64,000 bases of DNA from the NCBI GenBank assembly GCA_036394995.1, contig DASWED010000105.1:59612-123611 (forward strand), given 5' to 3'. A program made the translations under genes and the position numbers. The DNA comes from DASWED01 sp036394995. Lineage in GTDB: Bacteria > Actinomycetota > UBA4738 > JACQTL01. The notes under the pieces were generated by a model. That model made no database searches, had not been told where the DNA came from, and worked only from the letters and a program-made list of their open reading frames with translations. Positions within the stretch are counted from its first letter, which is position 1; each line of letters starts with the position of its first letter. Of this stretch, positions 16,369 to 25,865 are shown piece by piece.

Positions 16369-18564
16369 TCAGCTCCTCGTGAGCTCGCCGGTGACGGTCA
16401 GGGTTCCCGTGGTGTCCCCGGAGGTCACGGTCTTCTGGCAGTCGAACTCGAACGCGTGCCTGTCGTTGTCCCACCGGCCCACGAACTGGTCGGTGAGCTG
16501 GACCTCGGTCCCCTCGGGGAGGCACTGGATCGCCACGAAGATGTCGAACGGGCCCGCCTCGTGCTGCGTCGTGTCGGTCGAGTAGTCGCAGAAGTCGACG
16601 GTCCCGTGGGCCTCCGTGTGGATGGAGTCGATGAACGGGATGAACATCGTGACCACGATCGCCTTGGTGTCGGGGCCCAGGGGTACGAAGGGGTCGCCCA
16701 CGACGCTGTTGTGGAGCACGGCCGTCCGGGGAGGCTCCACGTACGTGGAGAACGCGCCGCTCGCGCTCCCGTCTTCCGTGTAGGTCGTCGTGCACACGAC
16801 CTGCCCCGCCCTGAGCTCGTCGGTCGTGTCCGTGCGCGAATGCGTGTACGTGAACGAGGACTGGCCGCTGTCGATCCACTTGTAGATGTCGGTCCAGGCG
16901 GGGTCGCGGACCAGGTGCAGCTCGACGCTCCCCTGATCGGTGCTCACGATGGAGCTCACCCCGTCCACGTCCGAGGTCTCGGTGTCCGTGGTCAGGAGCC
17001 ACTGGAACGTGCCGTCGAGGTCGAGCGGCGTCTCGACCTTCACCTGGAACGGCTCCGCGGGGGAGTCCGAGGGGTCCGAGCTCGTCACGTGCTCGTTCGT
17101 GACGACCACGTAGGCCTTCCCGGTGCAACTCGAGAGGTCGGCCTTGACCTGCTTGCTCGTCCCCGGGAGCACGACGTCGGCGAACGGCGTGTCCTCGATC
17201 CCCGAGCCCGTGTTGCAGTCGACGCTCGCCCGGAGCTTGCCTTCGCCCTGGCTCGTCACGGTGACCTTGAGCTCGTCGACGTCCTCGGGCAGCGCGATCC
17301 ACCGGGCCGCGTAGTCGTCGCGGACGTTCCCGGTGAACGGCGTGGCGAGGTCCACCGAGCCGCGGGCCGCCGGCGGGGGCGAGACCAGCGAGCGGTAGCG
17401 ATCCGCCTCCTCGAAGCAGAACGGGTATGCGTAGCCGCCGCCGCACGTCTTCGCGAAGCGGTAGGCCACGGCGACGTCGTGGAACGCCGGGCCGAGCTTC
17501 AGCCCACGTGACGCGACCCCGGCCGCCATGGCGGCGAGCTCCCCCTTCCCCCTGCTCATGGACTCCCAGGCGACCTGCATGACGTCCTCGCCGCCACCCG
17601 CCGTCCCGGTCCCGAAGCGTTCCGTGAGCCCCCGGAACACCAGCCAGTAGCCGTACGGGAGGTTGCCGGCGGGGGGGTAGTCGCCCATGCTCTGGGTGAG
17701 CCCCGGACACAGGTACTCGTAGTTCTCGTCCGCGGCGTCGACGACCTCGTCCTCCATCCACGCGGCCGTCCCCTCGATGAAGGAGTCGTCGGGGTGCTCG
17801 TCGCCCGTGAGGGTCCCAAGGCCGTACTGGATCATGTGCACGAACTCGTGTGCCGCGGTGGCCCGCAGCAACAGGCGGGGGTGGCGGCTCGCGAAGCTGC
17901 CGAAGTCGTTGGAGAGGGACATGCAGGAGGCCTGGGCGTCGGTCTCCGTCCACGGCGTGGCCGGATTGTCGCCGACCTTCCCCGCGTACGCGCCCTCGTT
18001 CGACGTGAACCCGGCCTCGCTACCGGACTGCGGCTCGATCCGGATCGGGTAGCGCTGCCCGGCCAGATGCCGGTCCTTCCGGGTGGGTGGGCGGGCCCAG
18101 CCGAAGGAGGTCACCTCGGTCTGGTAGGCGTCTTCCAGCGCGGCCCCGTACGACGCAGCGCCCAGCCCGCCCCGGACGGCGCCGTACCGGATCAGGAAGT
18201 GCGGTGTGGACAGCGCGTGGGGGAGGGCGGCGGTACGACCCTCGCATCCGAACGACGCCAGCCGGTACGACCGCGGGCGGTGCCGGTCGTGGAGCCGGGC
18301 CAGGGTGCCGTCGCGGACGGGCCGGATCCGCCCGCGCGCGGCGAGGGAGGCCCGGGCCGCCGTCCGGGGATGGGTCGCGGGGCGTGTTCCACGTTCCATC
18401 GCGGCGCGATCGACCGCCGGGGCGGTGCCCGCCGCGCCGGCGGGCGTGGGCATCGCCCCCGCCACGCCGAAGGCGAGGGCGATCGCGACGACCGCCGACC
18501 GGATCCGGCGGGGCCGTGGCCCCGTCCGCACGGACCGCTCCACTCCGCAGCGCGAGTCACGCAT
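16369..18564 (-). CDS. Large secreted putative zinc metalloprotease (HExxH)
   Basis: A 731-aa exported protein. The ATG at 18564 has a GGAAGGGG ribosome-binding site and gives a clear signal peptide (RIRSAVVAIALAFGVAGA ... AGA). The central domain has HEFVHMIQYG followed by EGTAAWMEDEVVDAADEN, an HExxH plus downstream Glu arrangement (gluzincin-like). The C-terminal 350 residues are beta-rich, Thr/Ser/Asp-rich and contain several Cys pairs, probably extracellular beta-sandwich domains. The HEFVHMIQ / GTAxWMED pattern resembles secreted peptidases that carry bacterial pre-peptidase domains, but the exact family is unclear. It could degrade extracellular protein for nutrition. Confidence 0.82.
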   Translation of the reverse strand: MRDSRCGVERSVRTGPRPRRIRSAVVAIALAFGVAGAMPTPAGAAGTAPAVDRAAMERGTRPATHPRTAARASLAARGRIRPVRDGTLARLHDRHRPRSYRLASFGCEGRTAALPHALSTPHFLIRYGAVRGGLGAASYGAALEDAYQTEVTSFGWARPPTRKDRHLAGQRYPIRIEPQSGSEAGFTSNEGAYAGKVGDNPATPWTETDAQASCMSLSNDFGSFASRHPRLLLRATAAHEFVHMIQYGLGTLTGDEHPDDSFIEGTAAWMEDEVVDAADENYEYLCPGLTQSMGDYPPAGNLPYGYWLVFRGLTERFGTGTAGGGEDVMQVAWESMSRGKGELAAMAAGVASRGLKLGPAFHDVAVAYRFAKTCGGGYAYPFCFEEADRYRSLVSPPPAARGSVDLATPFTGNVRDDYAARWIALPEDVDELKVTVTSQGEGKLRASVDCNTGSGIEDTPFADVVLPGTSKQVKADLSSCTGKAYVVVTNEHVTSSDPSDSPAEPFQVKVETPLDLDGTFQWLLTTDTETSDVDGVSSIVSTDQGSVELHLVRDPAWTDIYKWIDSGQSSFTYTHSRTDTTDELRAGQVVCTTTYTEDGSASGAFSTYVEPPRTAVLHNSVVGDPFVPLGPDTKAIVVTMFIPFIDSIHTEAHGTVDFCDYSTDTTQHEAGPFDIFVAIQCLPEGTEVQLTDQFVGRWDNDRHAFEFDCQKTVTSGDTTGTLTVTGELTRS

Positions 18565-18825
18565 CGAATCCCCTTCCCGCCCTCCGGGCCGATCGCCGTC
18601 GGCCGGCCGCCGCGCATCCTCGATGCTCCGGATCCGCGGGCGGGTCGGGGAGATTCCATCGACCGGTTCGGGAGATGGAGAGTGCCGTGTGTCACGACGG
18701 AATGTGGACGCGCTCGCCGGGGATGTCAATAGGCCGCGGCCGAAGGTCTGCCTCGACGCATCCGGCGACCATCGGCCGGCCTCCCGGGCACGATCCTGCT
18801 CCCGGAGGAGGCGCGGTCCGCCCGG

Positions 18826-19401
18826 CTATTCGATCGGCCCCGGAGCCGGTTGAGGTTCGCGGCTGGCCGGCTCCACCTCCCCGGCCTGCCAGCGGGCGAA
18901 GCAGAACAGGAGATCGGAGAGGCGGTTGAGGTAGTGGAGGAGGTCGTCGCTCACCGGGCCGCCGGCGTCGCGGAAGGCGATGGTGCGGCGCTCGGCGCGG
19001 CGGACCACGCTGCGGGCCAAGTCGAGGGCCGCGGAGACCGGGGTGGCGCCGGGGACGACGAACTCGTTGGGGAGTGGGTGCTCGGCGACCGTTCGGTCGA
19101 TCAGGCCCTCCAGGCGTTCGACCATGGCCGGCGTGACCAGCGAGATGTCGGGCTGGAGGCGGTCGCGTTCGTCGGGGTTGGTGGCGAGGTCGGCGCCCAC
19201 CACGAACAGGTCGCGCTGGATGTGGAGGAGCTCGGCCTGGAACGTGGGGTTCTCGGCGAGCGAACGGGCCAGGCCGATCGCGGCGACGGCCTCGTCGACC
19301 GTGCCGTACGCCTCGGTGGCCGGGTCGGCCTTGGAGATCCGGCCACCGTAGAGCAGGCCGGTGGTGCCGTCGTCCCCGGTCCTGGTGTAGATGCGTGGCA
19401 C
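18826..19401 (-). CDS. Cob(I)yrinic acid a,c-diamide / cobalamin adenosyltransferase (PduO type)
   Basis: Transfers adenosyl from ATP to Co(I) corrinoid to make adenosylcobalamin. The 191-aa product shows the PduO/MMAB signatures: RIYTRTGDDGTTGLLYGGRISK (ATP loop) at the N-terminus, AYGTVDEA, the VPGATPVSAALDLARSVVRRAER block and LNRLSDLLF near the C-terminus. The GTG at 19401 starts just before the invariant PRIYTRTGDDG, and a TATCCT hexamer lies 7 nt upstream, so the mRNA may be leaderless. It is the likely source of the AdoCbl needed by the class II reductase NrdJ encoded 24 kb away. The 261 bp between its stop and the start of the neighbouring secreted protease hold nothing I recognise. 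Confidence 0.92.
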   Translation of the reverse strand: MPRIYTRTGDDGTTGLLYGGRISKADPATEAYGTVDEAVAAIGLARSLAENPTFQAELLHIQRDLFVVGADLATNPDERDRLQPDISLVTPAMVERLEGLIDRTVAEHPLPNEFVVPGATPVSAALDLARSVVRRAERRTIAFRDAGGPVSDDLLHYLNRLSDLLFCFARWQAGEVEPASREPQPAPGPIE

Positions 19402-19495
19402 GGGGACTAGGATAGCCACGGGCTCGGCTGGCTCGCTCCGAGGTCCGGCGAGCAGTCGCACGTGGCACGTTCGGCTCTTGAGCATCGGGCCGCTC

Positions 19496-19540
19496 GCGTG
19501 CAACATGTGACGCATGTGGCGAATGTGATTCGTGTGGAAG
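19496..19540. repeat. Five tandem imperfect 9-bp repeats upstream of dapA
   Basis: Units GCGTGCAAC, ATGTGACGC, ATGTGGCGA, ATGTGATTC and GTGTGGAAG run head to tail in exact 9-nt register between the divergent cobalamin adenosyltransferase and dapA genes. The conserved core is TGTGR. It ends just before the dapA ribosome-binding site. It may be a multi-site operator; no regulator is known. Confidence 0.6.
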
Positions 19541-19556
19541 TGAAGGGAGGAGCGTG

Positions 19557-20441
19557 ATGGCCGGGAGGTTCGGGGCGGTGCTCACCGCCATGATCACGCC
19601 GTTCGGTGAGGACGGCTCGCTGGACCTCGACGCCGTGCAGGTCCACGCGAGCTACCTCCTCGAGCACGGCACGGACGCGCTCGTCGTGGCCGGTTCGACC
19701 GGGGAGTCGCCCACGCTCACCCACAAGGAGAAGCTCGAGCTGTGGCGCGCCTCGGTGGAGGCCGCCAAGGGCAAGGGGCAGGTCGTCGCCGGGACCGGCA
19801 CGTACTCCACGGCCGAGACCGTCGAGCTCTCCCACGAGGCCGCGGACTGCGGCGTCGACGGCCTCCTCGTGGTCACGCCGTACTACAACAAGCCGCCCCA
19901 GCGGGGGCTCGTCGCGCACTTCGGCAAGGTCGCCGAGTCCTCCCCGCTCCCGATCCTCATGTACAACATCCCCGGCCGGACGGCGACCCGCATCGAGCAC
20001 GCCACGCTCCTCACGCTGGCTGAGATCCCGAACATCGTCGGCGTCAAGGACTCCACCGGCGACCTCGACGGCATCTCGAAGCTCGTCCGCGAGGCGCCCG
20101 CCGGCTTCGATGTCTACTCCGGCGACGACTGGGCGACGTTCGCCACGGCCTGCCTCGGCGGCGCGGGGATCGTGAGTGTGGCCTCGCACCTGGTGGGGGA
20201 GCGGATCAGCCAGATGCTCCAGCTGGTGTTCGACGGCGACGTCCCCTCCGCGCGGAAGATCCACGAGGAGCTCTCGCCGGTGTTCGCCGCGCTGTTCATC
20301 ACGTCGAACCCCATCCCACTGAAGGCCGCGCTGGAGCTGGTGGGTCGCCCGGCCGGCGAGCCCCGCCTGCCGCTGCTCCCGGCCACGCCCGAGGAGCGCG
20401 AGACGATCCGTCAGGCCCTGGAGGACGCCGGTCTCCTCTGA
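19557..20441 (+). CDS. dapA: 4-hydroxy-tetrahydrodipicolinate synthase
   Basis: Condenses pyruvate with aspartate semialdehyde, the first step of the DAP branch. The 294-aa TIM-barrel protein shows the class I aldolase features: AGSTGESPTLTHKEKLEL, the active-site Tyr in VVTPYYNKPPQRGL, YNIPGRTA and the Schiff-base Lys in VGVKDSTGDL. The ATG at 19557 has GGGAGG 6-8 nt upstream; an adjacent in-frame GTG at 19554 is possible. It is followed by rnj after 7 bp, the standard actinobacterial dapA-rnj order. Confidence 0.97.
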   Translation: MAGRFGAVLTAMITPFGEDGSLDLDAVQVHASYLLEHGTDALVVAGSTGESPTLTHKEKLELWRASVEAAKGKGQVVAGTGTYSTAETVELSHEAADCGVDGLLVVTPYYNKPPQRGLVAHFGKVAESSPLPILMYNIPGRTATRIEHATLLTLAEIPNIVGVKDSTGDLDGISKLVREAPAGFDVYSGDDWATFATACLGGAGIVSVASHLVGERISQMLQLVFDGDVPSARKIHEELSPVFAALFITSNPIPLKAALELVGRPAGEPRLPLLPATPEERETIRQALEDAGLL

Positions 20442-20448
20442 CGGCGCG

Positions 20449-22152
20449 GTGCCCGAGCCCGGCTCCGGGGCGGTCGGCCCTGGCATGCAGGCGTCCCCGC
20501 ACCCGGGGACGCGGCTGGCGTTCCTGGGGGGCCTCGGCGAGATCGGCCGGAACATGGCCTGCCTGGAGATGGACGGCCGGATCCTGGTCATCGACTGCGG
20601 CCTGTCGTTCCCGCACGAGGGCATGCCCGGCATCGACCTGGTGCTCCCGGACTTCGAGTTCCTCCGCCGCCGGTACGACTCGCTGGATGCGGTGGTCCTG
20701 ACCCACGGGCACGAGGATCACATCGGGGCCGTGCCGTACCTCCTGCGGGAGACCAGCACCACCGTGTACGGCACGGCGCTGACCCTGGCCCTGCTCGAGG
20801 GCAAGCTCGAGGAGCACGGCGTCCGGGACCGGGCGGAGCTCCGCGAGATCGTCCCCGGCGAACAGGCCCGGATCGGCCCGTTCTCCATGCGGTTCCTGCG
20901 GGTCACCCATTCGATCCCGGACGGCGTCGCGGTGGCCGTGGACACGCCGCACGGCACGGTCCTGCACACGGGCGACTTCAAGCTGGACCAGACCCCGCTG
21001 GACTCGCGGCCCACCGATCTCCGGGCCCTGGCCGAGGAGGGCCGCCGGGGCGTCCACCTCCTGCTGTCGGACTCCACGAACGCCGAGGACGTCGGCTACG
21101 CGCCCAGCGAACGCACGGTGGGCCCGGTCCTCCGGGACCTGGTGGCCCGGGCCCCGCGGCTGGTGGTCCTGGCCTGCTTCGCCAGCCACATCCACCGCAT
21201 CCAGCAGGCCGCGAACGCCGCCCGCGCCGACCACCGGATGGTGGCGTTCCTGGGCCGGTCCATGCACCAGAGCGTGGCGGCGGCCCGCAAGCTGGGCTAC
21301 CTCGACGTCCCACAGGAGAACGTCATCCCCATCGAGGACCTGGACGAGTACGACCCCGGGAACGTCGTGGTGATCTCCACCGGATCGCAGGGCGAGCCGC
21401 TGTCCGCGCTGTCCCTGATGGCCGCCGGCGAGCACAAATGGGTCAAGCTCAAGCCCGGCGACACCGTGGTGCTCTCGTCGTCGATGATCCCCGGGAACGA
21501 ACCGGGGATCCACCGCGTGATCGACGGGCTGTACCGGATGAAGGCGGACGTGTACCACGTGCCCGGGTCCCCGGTGCACGTGTCCGGCCACGCGAACGCC
21601 GACGAGCTGAAGTTCGTGCTGAACCTGGTGCGCCCCCGGTGGTTCATGCCGGTGCACGGGGAGTACCGGCACCTGTCCCACCACGCCCGGCTGGCCCGGG
21701 AGGTGGGCATCCCGCCGGACCACGTGCTGATCGGCCAGGACGGCGACACCCTCGAGATCGGGGAGGAGTGCCGGTTCGGCGGACGAATCCCGGCCGGTGT
21801 GACGTTCGTGGACGGCATCGGGATCGGGGACGTGGGGCCGGTGGTGCTACGGGACCGCCGCCGCCTGGCCGCCGACGGGATCCTGTTCGTGGTGGTGGCG
21901 GTGGACGCCCACCACGGCGAGCTGCTCTCGGGACCGGACCTCATCAACCGGGGCGTCGTGGACGAGGAAGCCTCGCCCGACGTGCTTGAAGAGGCCCGGA
22001 ATCGCGTCATGCTTGCGCTGAAGGAGTCGGCGGCGCAGGAGGTCACCGATCCGCTGGTGCTCCAGCAGACCATCCGGAGCACGCTGCGGAAGTTCTTCTG
22101 GCAGCAGACGAAGCGGAAGCCGGCCGTGGTGCCGGTGATCATGGAAGTGTAG
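20449..22152 (+). CDS. rnj: Ribonuclease J
   Basis: Metallo-beta-lactamase/beta-CASP nuclease with 5'-3' exo- and endonuclease activity in mRNA decay and rRNA maturation; 567 aa. The zinc motif THGHEDHIG is at about residues 84-92, further ligands are in HTGDFKLD and DSTNAE, and beta-CASP motifs follow (ACFASHIHRIQQ, STGSQGEP, PVHVSGHA). The C-terminal domain ends with LRKFFWQQTKRKPAVVPVIMEV, common to actinobacterial RNase J. RNase Y and PNPase are encoded in the same window. Confidence 0.96.
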   Translation: MPEPGSGAVGPGMQASPHPGTRLAFLGGLGEIGRNMACLEMDGRILVIDCGLSFPHEGMPGIDLVLPDFEFLRRRYDSLDAVVLTHGHEDHIGAVPYLLRETSTTVYGTALTLALLEGKLEEHGVRDRAELREIVPGEQARIGPFSMRFLRVTHSIPDGVAVAVDTPHGTVLHTGDFKLDQTPLDSRPTDLRALAEEGRRGVHLLLSDSTNAEDVGYAPSERTVGPVLRDLVARAPRLVVLACFASHIHRIQQAANAARADHRMVAFLGRSMHQSVAAARKLGYLDVPQENVIPIEDLDEYDPGNVVVISTGSQGEPLSALSLMAAGEHKWVKLKPGDTVVLSSSMIPGNEPGIHRVIDGLYRMKADVYHVPGSPVHVSGHANADELKFVLNLVRPRWFMPVHGEYRHLSHHARLAREVGIPPDHVLIGQDGDTLEIGEECRFGGRIPAGVTFVDGIGIGDVGPVVLRDRRRLAADGILFVVVAVDAHHGELLSGPDLINRGVVDEEASPDVLEEARNRVMLALKESAAQEVTDPLVLQQTIRSTLRKFFWQQTKRKPAVVPVIMEV

Positions 22153-22214
22153 GGTTCTCGAAACAGTCGAGATCGCCGCGAAAGGGCAGCGCGGCCCCGG
22201 AGGGCGAATTCGAC

Positions 22215-24467
22215 ATGGCCAGGAAGCAGGCGTCACGGAAACCGGCGCGCAGGCCCGCGCCGAGGAAGTCCCCGAAGAAGGACCGGCCGGGCAGGGCGCG
22301 CCGGGCGGCACGGCACCTGGCCCCGTGGGCGCGGGACGCCCTCGGCATCGGGCTCATCGTCCTGGCCATGTTGGCCGTGCTGGGCCTGTGGCTGCACGCC
22401 GGAGGCCCGTTCGGCGGCGCCGTGGACTACATGTCTCACGCGTTCACCGGGGTGGCCGCCGTGTCCATGCCGGTGGTGGCCCTGTACTGGGGGATCCTGC
22501 TGCTACGAGGGACCGCCGAGGACGACCGGATCCGCATGGTCCTGGGGTTCCTGATCATGCTCTCCGGCTCCCTCGCCGTCCTGTCGATCGCGCGGGGGAA
22601 CCCCAGCCCCACCGGCGGCTACGCGGGCTTCCACGCGTCCGGCGGGCTGACCGGCGCGCTGGTGGGATGGCCGCTGTCGAAGGTGGCGTCCCGGTTCGGC
22701 GCGGTCCTGGTGTGCCTGGGCCTGGCCCTGCTCGGCGTGCTGGTGTTCACCGGCACCCCGCTGGCGGTGGCGGCCAGGCGGGCCGGGAACTGGCTGCTCG
22801 GCCGAAACGGCGACGAGGAGGAACCGGAGGACGGGGTGCACGAGGTCCCCCGGGGGCTGGCCCGGGTGGTCCGGCGGGGCGAGGAGGACGACGAGCCGGA
22901 GCCCGCCCGTCCCGCTCCCGTCCTGACCGTCCCGGAGGCCGAGGCCCCGGACCCGCTGACCGCCCCGGCGGGGAGGATCAGGTTCCCGACGCCGGGCAAG
23001 GGCGGCTACCGGCTGCCGCCGCTGGACCTCCTCCGCCGGGCCCCGGAGAGCACCCTGGACACGCGCGACGAGGAGCACACGGTGGCGGCGCTGGAACGGA
23101 CCTTCCGGACGTTCGGCGTCCCGGCCCGGGTACCGGCGGCGCACCGCGGCCCCACCGTCACGCTGTACGAGGTGGAGGTGGAGGCCGGGACCAAGGTGAA
23201 CCGGGTCCTGTCCCTGGCCGACGACATCGCGTACACGCTGGCCACGCCGGACGTCCGGATCATCGCGCCGATCCCGGGGCGCTCGGCGATCGGGGTCGAG
23301 GTGCCGAACAAGGTCCGCGACTTCGTCATGCTGGGCGACGTCCTCCGGGCGAAGGCCGCGCGCGAGGCCCGCCACCCACTGACCGTCGGGCTGGGCAAGG
23401 ACGTCCACGGCCGCGCCGTGATGGTGAACCTGTCGGAGATGCCCCACGTGCTGATCGCGGGAGCCACCGGCGCGGGGAAGTCCTCGCTGATCAACTCGTT
23501 CATCACCTCGATCCTGATGCGGACCACCCCCGACGACGTGAAGATGGTCCTCGTCGACCCCAAGCGGGTGGAGCTGTCGCACTTCCGCGACCTTCCCCAC
23601 CTGCTGTCGCCGGTCATCGTCCATCCCAAGCGCGCCGCGGAGGCCCTGTCGTGGGTGGTTCGGGAGATGGAGCTCCGGTACGAGATGCTGGCCCAGGTTG
23701 GGATGCGCGACATCACCTCCTACCAGCGCGACCGGGCGGCCGGGACGCTCCGGATCCCGCCGGGCCAGGACGAGGCGTTCGGCCACCTCCCGTACCTGCT
23801 GGTGGTGGTGGACGAGCTGGCCGACCTGATGATGGTCGCGCCCCGAGACGTGGAGGACGCGATCTGCCGAATCGCCCAGATGGCCCGCGCGGTGGGCATC
23901 CACCTGGTGGTGGCCACGCAGCGCCCGTCGGTGGACGTGGTGACCGGCCTGATCAAGGCGAACATCCCGAGCCGGATCGCGTTCATGACGTCGTCGCAGG
24001 CGGACTCCCGGGTCATCCTCGACGTGAACGGCGCCGAGAAGCTCGTTGGGCACGGCGACATGCTGTTCCTGCCCTCGAACTTCTCGAAGCCGGTCCGGAT
24101 CCAGGGGGCGTGGGTCACCGAGGGCGAGGTGGAGGCCGTGGCGAAGTGGTGCCGGGGCCAGCGGGAGCCGGAGTACGAGGCCAGCGTGGAGGGCATGGGG
24201 CTCCCGCCGGCCGAGGGCGAGGACGGCGGCCTGGGGGACGACGACGACCTCCTGGAGCAGGCCACCGAGCTCGTGATCCGCTCGCAGCTCGGTTCGACCT
24301 CCATGCTCCAGCGCAAGCTCAAGGTCGGGTTCGCCCGGGCCGGCCGGATCATGGACCTCATGGAGGAACGGGGCATCGTCGGCCCCAGCGTGGGGTCGAA
24401 GGCGCGGGACGTCCTGATGACCTGGGACGAGTGGCAGGACTCCCGGGCCAGGGCCGGCTCGCTGTAG
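22215..24467 (+). CDS. ftsK: DNA translocase FtsK/SpoIIIE
   Basis: Septum-located ATP-driven pump that clears and resolves chromosomes at division; 750 aa. A basic N-terminal tail precedes four or so transmembrane helices (about residues 42-185), an acidic/Pro linker, and the motor with GATGAGKSSLIN (Walker A, about residues 416-427), LLVVVDELADLMM (Walker B) and VATQRPSVDVVTGLIKANIPSRI. The C-terminal winged-helix gamma domain (TSMLQRKLKVGFARAGRIMDLME) reads KOPS sites. The ATG at 22215 follows a GGAGGG site. Confidence 0.96.
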   Translation: MARKQASRKPARRPAPRKSPKKDRPGRARRAARHLAPWARDALGIGLIVLAMLAVLGLWLHAGGPFGGAVDYMSHAFTGVAAVSMPVVALYWGILLLRGTAEDDRIRMVLGFLIMLSGSLAVLSIARGNPSPTGGYAGFHASGGLTGALVGWPLSKVASRFGAVLVCLGLALLGVLVFTGTPLAVAARRAGNWLLGRNGDEEEPEDGVHEVPRGLARVVRRGEEDDEPEPARPAPVLTVPEAEAPDPLTAPAGRIRFPTPGKGGYRLPPLDLLRRAPESTLDTRDEEHTVAALERTFRTFGVPARVPAAHRGPTVTLYEVEVEAGTKVNRVLSLADDIAYTLATPDVRIIAPIPGRSAIGVEVPNKVRDFVMLGDVLRAKAAREARHPLTVGLGKDVHGRAVMVNLSEMPHVLIAGATGAGKSSLINSFITSILMRTTPDDVKMVLVDPKRVELSHFRDLPHLLSPVIVHPKRAAEALSWVVREMELRYEMLAQVGMRDITSYQRDRAAGTLRIPPGQDEAFGHLPYLLVVVDELADLMMVAPRDVEDAICRIAQMARAVGIHLVVATQRPSVDVVTGLIKANIPSRIAFMTSSQADSRVILDVNGAEKLVGHGDMLFLPSNFSKPVRIQGAWVTEGEVEAVAKWCRGQREPEYEASVEGMGLPPAEGEDGGLGDDDDLLEQATELVIRSQLGSTSMLQRKLKVGFARAGRIMDLMEERGIVGPSVGSKARDVLMTWDEWQDSRARAGSL

Positions 24468-24549
24468 CCGGGGGAGCCGGCCCCCGGGACGGACCCCGGC
24501 GTGCTCTAGAATCGGCCCGAACCCAACGGGGACCGGGAGGGACCGTTTC

Positions 24550-25311
24550 GTGCCCGGAACGAGCACCGGGATCGGGCCCGCGCTGCGCGAGGCCCGGGTG
24601 ACGCTCGGCAAGAGCCTCGAGGAGGCCAGCCGGGACACCAGGATCAAGTCCGACTACCTGCAGGCCCTGGAGCGCGAGTCGTTCGACTCCCTCCGGGGCG
24701 ACGTCTACGTGCGCGGGTTCCTGCGGTCCTACTCGTCGTACCTGGGCCTGGACCCGGAGAAGGTCATCACGGCGTACTCCGGGGCCCGGGAGGCGGCCAA
24801 GCTTCCGGAGATCATGGAGGAGCCCGAACCGGCCCCGCCGATCTCCCGGGACCCCCCGAAGCCCCTGCGGGTCCTCCACCGCCGGGCCAACTGGAAGCTG
24901 GCCCTGGCCGTCGCGGCGGTCCTGCTGGCGGTCTTCGCCGGGTTCGGCCTGCTCAACCGCACCGGGACCGTCCCCGGCGACGCCACCGCGCCGTCGGCGC
25001 CGGCCCCCTCGTCCGCCTCCGGCGTGGAGGCAGCCGACCTCGTGTACCTGACCATCGGCGCGGCGAAGCCGGCCCGGGTGACGGTGCTGGCCGATGGGAC
25101 CGAGGTGTTCTCGGGGATCCTCCGCCCGGGCCACGCCCAGAGCTTCGCGGCATCCACGCTGATCCGGGTCCTCGCGCCGAGGGGCGGCGGTCTCCAGCTC
25201 ACCGTGAACGGACACGAGCTGGGGGCGCCGGCAAACGGGAAGCATCCGTACAAGGCCTCGTTCACGCCGCAGGACTACCGGGAGGCGGAGCCATCGCCCA
25301 GCGCGGCGTGA
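24550..25311 (+). CDS. RodZ-like HTH membrane protein (DUF4115 C-terminus)
   Basis: A 253-aa protein with an N-terminal Xre-type helix-turn-helix (GPALREARVTLGKSLEEASRDTRIKSDYLQALE and YVRGFLRSYSSYLGLD), a basic linker, one transmembrane helix (about residues 117-138) and a periplasmic beta domain (VYLTIGAAKPARVTVLADGTEVFSG). That is the RodZ/YmfM architecture, a cytoskeletal linker for cell shape. It lies between ftsK and pgsA, as ymfM does in Bacillus. A lone -10 hexamer TAGAAT occurs at 24507-24512. Confidence 0.85.
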   Translation: MPGTSTGIGPALREARVTLGKSLEEASRDTRIKSDYLQALERESFDSLRGDVYVRGFLRSYSSYLGLDPEKVITAYSGAREAAKLPEIMEEPEPAPPISRDPPKPLRVLHRRANWKLALAVAAVLLAVFAGFGLLNRTGTVPGDATAPSAPAPSSASGVEAADLVYLTIGAAKPARVTVLADGTEVFSGILRPGHAQSFAASTLIRVLAPRGGGLQLTVNGHELGAPANGKHPYKASFTPQDYREAEPSPSAA

Positions 25312-25865
25312 AGCCTCTGGGGGTCGGATGGCCCAACGTGATCTCGGGCCTGCGGATCCTGCTCGTCCCTGTCCTGGTCGTGCTGGTCCTCGTGGACAGC
25401 GATCCGAGCCGCTGGGCCGCCGCCGCGGTGTTCGCCGGAGGAGGGATCTCGGATTTCTTCGACGGCTACCTGGCCCGCCGCCAGGGCACGACCACCCGGA
25501 CGGGGATGTGGCTGGATCCACTCTCGGACAAGCTGCTGGTGTCGGCGGCCGTGATCTCGCTGGTGGCGGTGGACCGGTTCCCGGTGTGGGCGGCCGTGGT
25601 GATCCTGGCCCGGGAGGTGGCGGTGACGGTCCTGCGGGCCGTGCGCGGCACGCGAGGGGAGTCCATGCCGGCCACGTTCGTCGCGAAGACCAAGACCGCG
25701 TCGCAGCTCCTCGCCATCGCGCTGTACCTCATGCCGCTCCCGCACTGGCTCCGGGGAGTCAAGCTCGGGGTGCTCATCGTCGCCGTCGCGCTCACCCTCT
25801 ATTCCGGCGTGGACTACTTCGTGCGGGCCTTCCGTTCGCCGGCCTCCGCCCGGACCGCCTCGTGA
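25308..25865 (+). CDS. pgsA: CDP-diacylglycerol--glycerol-3-phosphate 3-phosphatidyltransferase
   Basis: Makes phosphatidylglycerophosphate, the precursor of PG and cardiolipin. The 185-aa membrane enzyme carries the CDP-alcohol phosphotransferase motif, read as DFFDGYLAR, then GMWLDPLSD (D-x2-DG-x2-AR-x8-G-x3-D-x3-D), around residues 46-73, plus four or five hydrophobic helices. The GTG at 25308 overlaps the preceding stop by 4 nt, and cinA overlaps its own stop, so the genes are translationally coupled. Confidence 0.92.
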   Translation: MKPLGVGWPNVISGLRILLVPVLVVLVLVDSDPSRWAAAAVFAGGGISDFFDGYLARRQGTTTRTGMWLDPLSDKLLVSAAVISLVAVDRFPVWAAVVILAREVAVTVLRAVRGTRGESMPATFVAKTKTASQLLAIALYLMPLPHWLRGVKLGVLIVAVALTLYSGVDYFVRAFRSPASARTAS

